A DNA stretch of 64,000 bases from HXMU1420-2 sp034670145 (GTDB lineage: Bacteria; Pseudomonadota; Alphaproteobacteria; Rhodobacterales; Rhodobacteraceae), in the NCBI GenBank assembly GCA_034670145.1, contig JAXMOA010000019.1, positions 1 through 64,000 of the forward strand, written 5' to 3'. This document shows, in pieces, positions 59,015 through 64,000 of this stretch (position 1 is the stretch's first letter; the number at the start of each line of letters is the position of its first letter). The position numbers and the translations under genes are program-made. The notes beneath the pieces were generated by a model. It saw only the letters and a list, made by a program, of their open reading frames with translations, did no database searches and had not been told where the DNA came from.

Positions 59015-60076
59015 ATGACGGACGCCGCCCCAGCAATCTGCCCAGCTCACGCCCCGGCGGACCATCCAAAAATCCGCCCAGAGAAGATTGGGATTCTCAT
59101 CGCAAACCTGGGCACGCCGGATAACACCGATTACTGGTCAATGCGCCGCTATCTGAATGAATTCCTGTCGGATCAACGCGTCATTGATTACCCGGCGTGG
59201 AAGTGGCAGCCGCTTTTGCAGGCCATCATCCTGACCAAACGGCCCTTTTCAAGCGGTGCTGCCTATAGATCCATCTGGAACACGGAAAAGGACGAAAGCC
59301 CGCTGATGACCATCACCCGCGACCAATGCACAAAATTGGCGCAGGAATTCGCGGGCAAATATGGTGATTCGGTCATGGTGGATTTCTGTATGCGCTATGG
59401 GAATCCTTCTACCAAATCCAAAGTGGATCAGATGATTGAGGCCGGATGCCGTCGCATTCTGTTTTTCCCGCTGTACCCACATTACGCCGGCGCGACGTCC
59501 GCAACCGCCAATGACCAGTTTTTCAGGGCGCTTATGGATGTCAAATGGATGCCAACTGTACGCACGGTGCCCGCCTATTTTGAACACCCGCTTTACATTG
59601 ATGCGCTCGCCGCGTCGGTCGAGACAGCCTATGCCGCTGCCGAACAGCGGCCTGATCTGCTCATCGCGTCCTATCATGGGATGCCGAAACGCTACCTTAT
59701 TCAGGGCGATCCCTATCATTGCCAATGCCAGAAAACGACACGCCTGCTGCAAGAGCGTTTGGGCTGGGACGACACGCAAATCAAAACCACCTTCCAGTCG
59801 GTGTTCGGACCAGAGGAATGGTTGCGCCCCTACACTGTCCAGGAAGTTGCCCGCCAAGCCAGCGAAGAAGGGAAGTCAAAGATTGCGGTGATCGCGCCTG
59901 CGTTCTCTGCTGATTGCATCGAAACGCTCGAAGAGATTCAAGAGGAAATTCGGGAGAGCTTTGAACATGCAGGTGGGGAGCAATTCACCTATATTCCATG
60001 CCTCAATGACCAGGACGCTCATATAAAGGCGCTGACTGCCATCGCGGAAACGGAATTGGCGGGCTGGTTGTCCTGA
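59015..60076 (+). CDS. hemH: Ferrochelatase
   Basis: 353 residues. It inserts iron into protoporphyrin IX, the last step of haem synthesis, on the inner face of the membrane. Conserved segments: IGILIANLGTPDNTDYW, FPLYPHYAGATSATAND, ASYHGMPKRYLIQGDPYHCQC (His of the metal site) and IAPAFSADCIETLEEI (acidic Glu). The ATG at 59015 has AGGA at 7 nt; upstream sequence is non-coding. A bidirectional terminator follows its stop. Confidence 0.95.
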   Translation: MTDAAPAICPAHAPADHPKIRPEKIGILIANLGTPDNTDYWSMRRYLNEFLSDQRVIDYPAWKWQPLLQAIILTKRPFSSGAAYRSIWNTEKDESPLMTITRDQCTKLAQEFAGKYGDSVMVDFCMRYGNPSTKSKVDQMIEAGCRRILFFPLYPHYAGATSATANDQFFRALMDVKWMPTVRTVPAYFEHPLYIDALAASVETAYAAAEQRPDLLIASYHGMPKRYLIQGDPYHCQCQKTTRLLQERLGWDDTQIKTTFQSVFGPEEWLRPYTVQEVARQASEEGKSKIAVIAPAFSADCIETLEEIQEEIRESFEHAGGEQFTYIPCLNDQDAHIKALTAIAETELAGWLS

Positions 60077-60096
60077 ACAGCTAGCCACAAAAGAAA

Positions 60097-60122
60097 AAGG
60101 CGATGGTTTGCACCATCGCCTT
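60097..60122. terminator. Bidirectional intrinsic terminator after hemH
   Basis: AAGGCGATGGT (60097-60107) pairs with ACCATCGCCTT (60112-60122), loop TTGC. A-rich sequence lies to the left (a T-run for the minus strand) and CTTTTT at 60130-60135 to the right. It can end hemH (plus) and the small-protein gene (minus). Confidence 0.85.
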
Positions 60123-60144
60123 CCTCAATCTTTTTATTGGTCGA

Positions 60145-60330
60145 TCAGTCGCCTGCGGCAACCGCTGCTGCAACCAGAACAAGCAGGATCAATGGCAACC
60201 AAATGCCATTGGACGAGCTGCTGGTTTCTTCAACGATGACCGGTGCTTCTACGATTGGCTCTTCGAGCGAACCGGCGAAAGCAGTCGACGCGGCAGCAGT
60301 CATAGCTGCTGCAAGAACAAGCTTCTTCAT
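60145..60330 (-). CDS. Small secreted/membrane protein, copy A of a tandem pair
   Basis: 61 residues: Sec signal (about 1-19, MKKLVLAAAMTAAASTAFAG), a short acidic segment (SLEEPIVEAPVIVEE), a Ser run, and a C-terminal hydrophobic helix (about 43-58, IWLPLILLVLVAAAVAAG). Its protein is identical to that of the next gene (60354-60539). If the signal is cleaved it leaves a 40-residue bitopic peptide. Function unknown. Weak ribosome-binding site (GAAAG). A terminator lies just downstream. Confidence 0.8.
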   Translation of the reverse strand: MKKLVLAAAMTAAASTAFAGSLEEPIVEAPVIVEETSSSSNGIWLPLILLVLVAAAVAAGD

Positions 60331-60353
60331 CTTATTATTCTTTCCTCAGGCGA

Positions 60354-60539
60354 TTAGTCGCCTGCGGCAACCGCTGCTGCGACCAGAACAAGCAAGATCA
60401 ACGGCAGCCAAATGCCGTTGGAAGAGCTGCTGGTTTCTTCAACGATGACCGGTGCTTCTACGATTGGCTCTTCGAGCGAACCGGCGAAAGCAGTCGATGC
60501 GGCAGCAGTCATGGCTGCTGCGAGAACGAGTTTCTTCAT
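60354..60539 (-). CDS. Small secreted/membrane protein, copy B of a tandem pair
   Basis: 61 residues, amino acid sequence identical to copy A although the DNA differs at about ten positions, all synonymous. The ATG at 60539 has a strong GGAGG ribosome-binding site at 5 nt, better than that of copy A. Copy A follows 23 nt after its stop, so both can sit on one transcript. Same layout of signal peptide, acidic segment and C-terminal helix. Confidence 0.82.
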   Translation of the reverse strand: MKKLVLAAAMTAAASTAFAGSLEEPIVEAPVIVEETSSSSNGIWLPLILLVLVAAAVAAGD

Positions 60540-60677
60540 ATTAACCTCCAGAAATAGCCTGATCCTAGAAATAAGGACCAAGCGCCCAAGCTTACCTCGT
60601 AACTTTTTCTAACCAGCAATGACGACGGATTGCAAACTCTTGTTGGCGCGTCAGCCACGTGCTGGTTCCAAATGTCG

Positions 60678-61286
60678 TCAAATTAGCAACACCTGCGTGC
60701 CAACTTTAGTCAAATCAAAGAGTTCCGAGATATGTTCATTATACAAACCAATGCATCCATTCGATGACTGCCGCCCGATTTTGCGCGTATCGTGTGTTCC
60801 GTGAATGCGGTAGTACTTCCAACTTAGATACAATGCGTGTGATCCCAGTGGATTGTCCGGGCCAGGCGGAATGTGTTTGGGCCACTCGGGATTGCGCCGC
60901 AACATATTTGGAGTCGGGCTCCAGGACGGCCCAACAACTTTGCGAATCACCGATGTACGCCCGCGCCGCGTCAATTCCTCGGTCAGTGGCACACTTGTCG
61001 GAAACAGCTTGTAGACCGACTGATCTTCGGACCAGTAATGCAGAACCCGTGACCGTGTATCGACCAAGACCGCACCGTTCCGCGTATTGGAAAAATGCGG
61101 TTTCCAGCTCATTGCCCGAAAACTTGAGATATTCCGCCGCACTGCCGGTTCTGGTTCTGGCGGTGGACGCAGCGGATCATAATCCGGGTCCTCCGTCGTC
61201 TGAGCCAGCGCTGGCGCACTCAAAGAGGCCGCCGATCCCGCCAAGAATAAACGACGCGACAAAGTTTTAGTAGGATTGCATCCCAT
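60678..61286 (-). CDS. L,D-transpeptidase (YkuD), exported
   Basis: About 202 residues. A twin-arginine-type signal (SRRLFLAGSAASLSAPALAQ) is followed by a YkuD catalytic domain (about 70-202). The active-site motif is IHGTHDTRKIG then SSNGCIGLYNEHI, with the catalytic Cys in NGCIG. Such enzymes cross-link peptidoglycan (3-3 links) or attach proteins to it. The ATG at 61286 has GAGGA at about 5 nt; longer open sequence upstream is not coding. Confidence 0.92.
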   Translation of the reverse strand: MGCNPTKTLSRRLFLAGSAASLSAPALAQTTEDPDYDPLRPPPEPEPAVRRNISSFRAMSWKPHFSNTRNGAVLVDTRSRVLHYWSEDQSVYKLFPTSVPLTEELTRRGRTSVIRKVVGPSWSPTPNMLRRNPEWPKHIPPGPDNPLGSHALYLSWKYYRIHGTHDTRKIGRQSSNGCIGLYNEHISELFDLTKVGTQVLLI

Positions 61287-61453
61287 TGGCGTCCTCCGAA
61301 CCGCACTTAGCAACTGTTTGCCGGCACATAATATGACCGGAAAGCCGCAGTCGCAAATCAAACACCCGTTTTTCTGCAAAGATACGGGTTTGTGAGTTTG
61401 AATTGGGACACTGGCCGCGCTAATCGGGTAGGCAATAACACACCGGGTGGACT

Positions 61454-61975
61454 ATGACGCGACTAATTTCCCTGCTGATCATCGGGGTGCTTGCCCTATC
61501 TGCATGCGACTCCTCTTATAGTAGTAGTAGCCAGCAACTGGGTGCAGACGGTCAACCGCTTCCGAAGGTGTATCGCATTCGCGGTGGCGAGACATCGAAA
61601 CTACAGTTCAGGATGTTGGATTCGGTGAATTCACTGCGCCAGGCCTCGGGTTTGCAGGCCGTGCAGCTGAACGCGCAACTGAACGCGGCGGCCTCTACCC
61701 ATTCGCGCGATATGTCGGCCCAGAACCGGCCGTGGCATTTCGGCTCTGACGGGTCATCTCCAATCGATCGGGTGGCCCGTGCCGGATATTCGGGCGCAAT
61801 GCTGGGCGAGGTGATCTCTGAAACCTACGAAACAGAGCTGGAAACACTGGCCGCCTGGATGGAACAACCAAGCACACGCGACGTCTTGATGGATTCGCGC
61901 GCCACTCAAATGGGGTTTGCCTGGTATCAGGAAAGCAATGGCAAGATCTGGTGGACGCTGATCATGGGCGGTTAG
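61454..61975 (+). CDS. CAP-domain (SCP-like) lipoprotein
   Basis: 173 residues. Lipoprotein signal with lipobox LSAC (Cys at about 18), a Ser-rich stretch encoded by a TAG/TAGTAG-like run, then a CAP/SCP domain (about 50-165: LDSVNSLRQASGLQAVQLNAQLNAAASTHSRDM, FGSDGSSPIDRVARAGYSGAMLGEVI, GFAWYQESNGKIWWTLIMGG). CAP domains bind lipids or act in the envelope, function unclear. It lies between two L,D-transpeptidases, suggesting a cell-wall role. Confidence 0.88.
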   Translation: MTRLISLLIIGVLALSACDSSYSSSSQQLGADGQPLPKVYRIRGGETSKLQFRMLDSVNSLRQASGLQAVQLNAQLNAAASTHSRDMSAQNRPWHFGSDGSSPIDRVARAGYSGAMLGEVISETYETELETLAAWMEQPSTRDVLMDSRATQMGFAWYQESNGKIWWTLIMGG

Positions 61976-61985
61976 TTCCCGCCCC

Positions 61986-62501
61986 TCAGGATCTTAGGGT
62001 GATGACAGTTCCTGCATTCACCATTGCATAAATTTCTTCGATCTCGCGGTTTTTCACTGCAATACAGCCCGCTGTCCAGTCGTCGCCGCGCTTGCGGGCC
62101 TTTCGGCGATCCGCGAAGAGGTTGGGTTGACCGTGTATGAATATGTCGCCGCCCGGCGATTTGCCCATCGCGCGGGCCTCTGCAATGTCATTTGCGTTTG
62201 GGTAAGAGATCCCCAATGAGAGGTGAAACGCACTGTTTGGATTTCGCCGGTCAATAAAATAGGTGCCTTCGGGCGTCTTGCCGTCACCCTTCACCTTTTT
62301 GTCGCCGTTAGGAGCGAATCCCAACGCGAATTTATATTCCTTCAGGACGGTATCATTGTTGAGCAAATACATCCGCCGGGCCCCTTTGTTCACCACGATC
62401 GCGGTGACCTCTGGCCCGTTGTACGCCTTAAATTTGCTGCCACTGCATCCAGCTGTGACCGCAGCCGATGCTGCCAACAATCCAAACGTTCGCCTATCCA
62501 T
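61986..62501 (-). CDS. L,D-transpeptidase family lipoprotein
   Basis: 171 residues. N-terminal RRTFGLLAASAAVTAGCSGS is a lipoprotein signal with Cys at about 19. A YkuD domain follows: GKTPEGTYFIDRRNPNSAFHLSLGISYPN, FIHGQPN and DDWTAGCIAVKNREI with the catalytic Cys. It may act on peptidoglycan cross-links like the other copy at 60678. It lies 10 nt from the end of the convergent CAP-lipoprotein gene. Confidence 0.92.
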   Translation of the reverse strand: MDRRTFGLLAASAAVTAGCSGSKFKAYNGPEVTAIVVNKGARRMYLLNNDTVLKEYKFALGFAPNGDKKVKGDGKTPEGTYFIDRRNPNSAFHLSLGISYPNANDIAEARAMGKSPGGDIFIHGQPNLFADRRKARKRGDDWTAGCIAVKNREIEEIYAMVNAGTVITLRS

Positions 62502-62621
62502 CTCGCGCCTCTTTCGGGTTTTGTTCGCTCATAGCCTTATTAAAACTTAGAACAAAATCACTTTTAGATCATGCCGTATGAAAACGGCTGCAAAATGTTT
62601 CATTTGGAGCATGTCTGTGCG

Positions 62622-63845
62622 TCACCTGGTAAAGGATGACACCAACTCTGTGTGCATGCTCCACCGAAATTGGTCGACCACCTGCACCCAATTCAACCTG
62701 TATCCGGCATCGACCAGGATTCGCGCGTCTCTGGCAAAGGTAATCGGATTGCATGAGACATAGGAGAGGGTTGGGATGTCCGACGCTGCCAACTGCTCGA
62801 CCTGAGCCCGAGCGCCTGCGCGCGGCGGATCCAGTACCGCGGCATCAAACTGTTGCAGCTCGTCCGGCAACAGGGGTTCGCGGAACAGGTCACGGGTCAG
62901 AATTTCCAACGGTTTCAGCCCGGAATGGCCCCGCCATCCTTCCAGCGCAGCCTTGAGCATATCCGACTGACCCTCGACCGCCAACACCGGGGCTGACTGG
63001 CTCAACGGCAGTGAAAACGTTCCGCAGCCTGCAAACAGATCGACGATATGGCGCGCGTTGGCTACGGCGTCACGAACACCAGCCAGCAGGGCCTGTTGAC
63101 CATCCTCGGTCGCTTGCAAAAATGCGCCAGAGGGGGGCACAACCCGGATGCCGTCAAACATTTGATAGGGCTGTGCGCGGACCACAACGGTTTCATCCTC
63201 CCAGGTCAATCGGGCAACGCCGGCCTCTTGGGCCCATTGCCCCAAGGCCTGCATCAATGGGCCATCCAGCGGCTTGCCGTTGCGCACCAGGACGTCAAAG
63301 CCCTCGGGGCTGTGGGTCACGGATACGCCAAGTGTCTGCTTTCGGCTGGTTGCGAAGGTCGCCAGGGTTTCGAGCATCGGCAGGACGTTGGAAATCTCTG
63401 GCAACAGGACCTGGCAGTCGGGCACATTCGTAATCACATCCGAACGACGCGCATGAAAGCCGGCCAGGGCGCCGTTTTTGGTGCGCCGCACTGCAAAAGT
63501 TGCCCGCCGCCGCGATTGGCCGGCCGAGGTAAAGGCGGGGCGCATGGCCGTCTCAAGGCCATGTTCGGCCAAAGAGGCGCGCACGAACCCTGTCTTCCAA
63601 TCCTCAACAAACACATCGCTGGCGTGTTGCAGGTCACAGCCACCGCAGCCCCGATAGTGGCGGCATCCGGGGCGCACGCGATGTTCGGAAGGTGCAACAA
63701 TTCTGACGCCTTCCAGACGCTCGCCAGTCAATTCACCTGTGATCCGTTCGCCCGGCAAGGTTCGCGCGGCAAAGACCGGTCCGGTTGCAATGCCGTCACC
63801 GTGATGACCCAGGCGCAGGATTTCGTATTCAATGTCAGCTGTCAC
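62622..63845 (-). CDS. RlmD/TrmA-type RNA (uracil-5-)methyltransferase
   Basis: About 407 residues. A TRAM domain (about 1-60: LRLGHHGDGIA, GERITGEL) precedes a [4Fe-4S]-type cysteine cluster (CRHYRGCGGCDLQHAS, plus Cys in DCQVL) and a SAM methyltransferase domain with DLFAGCGTFSLPLS (motif I), LDPPRAGA and the catalytic Cys in SYVSCNPITFARD. Members methylate U1939 in 23S rRNA or U54 in tRNA; this one resembles RlmD more because of its TRAM domain and Fe-S cluster. GTG start at 63845 with AAGG upstream is preferred over an ATG at 63911. Confidence 0.9.
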   Translation of the reverse strand: MTADIEYEILRLGHHGDGIATGPVFAARTLPGERITGELTGERLEGVRIVAPSEHRVRPGCRHYRGCGGCDLQHASDVFVEDWKTGFVRASLAEHGLETAMRPAFTSAGQSRRRATFAVRRTKNGALAGFHARRSDVITNVPDCQVLLPEISNVLPMLETLATFATSRKQTLGVSVTHSPEGFDVLVRNGKPLDGPLMQALGQWAQEAGVARLTWEDETVVVRAQPYQMFDGIRVVPPSGAFLQATEDGQQALLAGVRDAVANARHIVDLFAGCGTFSLPLSQSAPVLAVEGQSDMLKAALEGWRGHSGLKPLEILTRDLFREPLLPDELQQFDAAVLDPPRAGARAQVEQLAASDIPTLSYVSCNPITFARDARILVDAGYRLNWVQVVDQFRWSMHTELVSSFTR

Positions 63846-63862
63846 GCGCTTTGCCTTGGTCT

Positions 63863-64000
63863 CTATTCTGCGGCTTCGGCGCGAATAAAGCCGCCTGATT
63901 GCCGATTCCAATATTGGGCATACAAGCCGCCTTTGGCCAACAAATCATCGTGGGAGCCCTCTTCGACGATCTGCCCCTGATCCATGACGATGATCCGGTC
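63863..64000 (-). CDS. ABC exporter ATP-binding domain, C-terminal end (cut by window edge)
   Basis: The last 45 codons of an ABC transporter: DRIIVMDQGQIVEEGSHDDL, the H-loop-to-D-loop end of the nucleotide-binding domain, then LLAKGGLYAQYWNRQSGGF. The form fits the half-transporter exporters (MsbA/MdlB type) with fused membrane and ATPase domains. It ends 17 nt before the GTG of the RNA methyltransferase gene on the same strand, probably in one transcript with it. Confidence 0.85.
   Translation of the reverse strand, partial: DRIIVMDQGQIVEEGSHDDLLAKGGLYAQYWNRQSGGFIRAEAAE

Noticed and set aside
1..64000. CRISPR arrays, prophage or intact insertion sequences
   Set aside because: No regular spaced repeats were noticed, no phage structural genes were recognised, and only transposase ends were found.

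Overview
The window looks like chromosome of an alphaproteobacterium of the family Rhodobacteraceae, most likely the marine Roseobacter group. This rests on protein similarity recalled from memory and on gene order: gshA-rsmE-ubiA, secA next to a parvulin with argJ-mutT, rimP-nusA-ylxR-infB, and ubiG-marR-nit-grxC-comF-methyltransferase-hemH. A genus cannot be named from the sequence alone. Most of the window is moderately GC-rich, densely packed core genome. No rRNA, tRNA, CRISPR array or intact insertion sequence was seen.

Layout. Positions 1-2066 are a small accessory patch: the tail of an IS5-type transposase, two AT-richer genes of unknown function, and an eroded IS6-type transposase tail. 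Positions 2067-5022 hold a vitamin B6 module: a MocR/PdxR-type regulator facing a PdxJ that resembles the Bacteroidetes form, plus a flavin-binding PNPOx-like protein. Positions 5325-8083 hold a two-domain GNAT, then alanine dehydrogenase divergent from its Lrp-type regulator. Positions 8232-18034 are core functions: glutathione synthesis, 16S rRNA methylation, ubiquinone prenylation, a large BON/OmpA envelope protein, a DMT exporter, PhoD and RlmJ.

Positions 18215-23755 form a catabolic island: an amidase and a TRAP transporter in one operon behind a LysR regulator, with a textbook T-N11-A operator in the gap. Positions 24063-26607 hold an exported unknown and two quinone oxidoreductases. 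Positions 26702-32687 form an aromatic-degradation island: MarR, metallo-beta-lactamase-fold protein, FAD monooxygenase, DUF2783 protein and homogentisate dioxygenase, with a convergent FAH-family hydrolase and DUF3237 protein. Two palindromic operators, 22 bp apart, sit between MarR and the operon it probably controls.

Positions 32790-47326 return to housekeeping: folC-accD, a CPBP protease, ilvD, two Rhodobacteraceae-specific unknowns, a PstS-like/OmpA fusion, secA, a parvulin, argJ and mutT. Positions 47510-53194 hold a 43-residue ORF, a shared bidirectional terminator and the rimP-nusA-ylxR-infB operon. A promoter and an intrinsic terminator lie directly in front of rimP, which suggests attenuation. 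Positions 53226-60076 carry a half-size solute-binding protein, proline iminopeptidase, ubiG, MarR, a nitrilase probably acting on deaminated glutathione, glutaredoxin, ComF, a methyltransferase and ferrochelatase. Positions 60145-62501 carry two tandem genes coding for identical 61-residue small membrane proteins, then two L,D-transpeptidases around a CAP-domain lipoprotein. The window ends with an RlmD/TrmA-type RNA methyltransferase and the last 45 codons of an ABC exporter.
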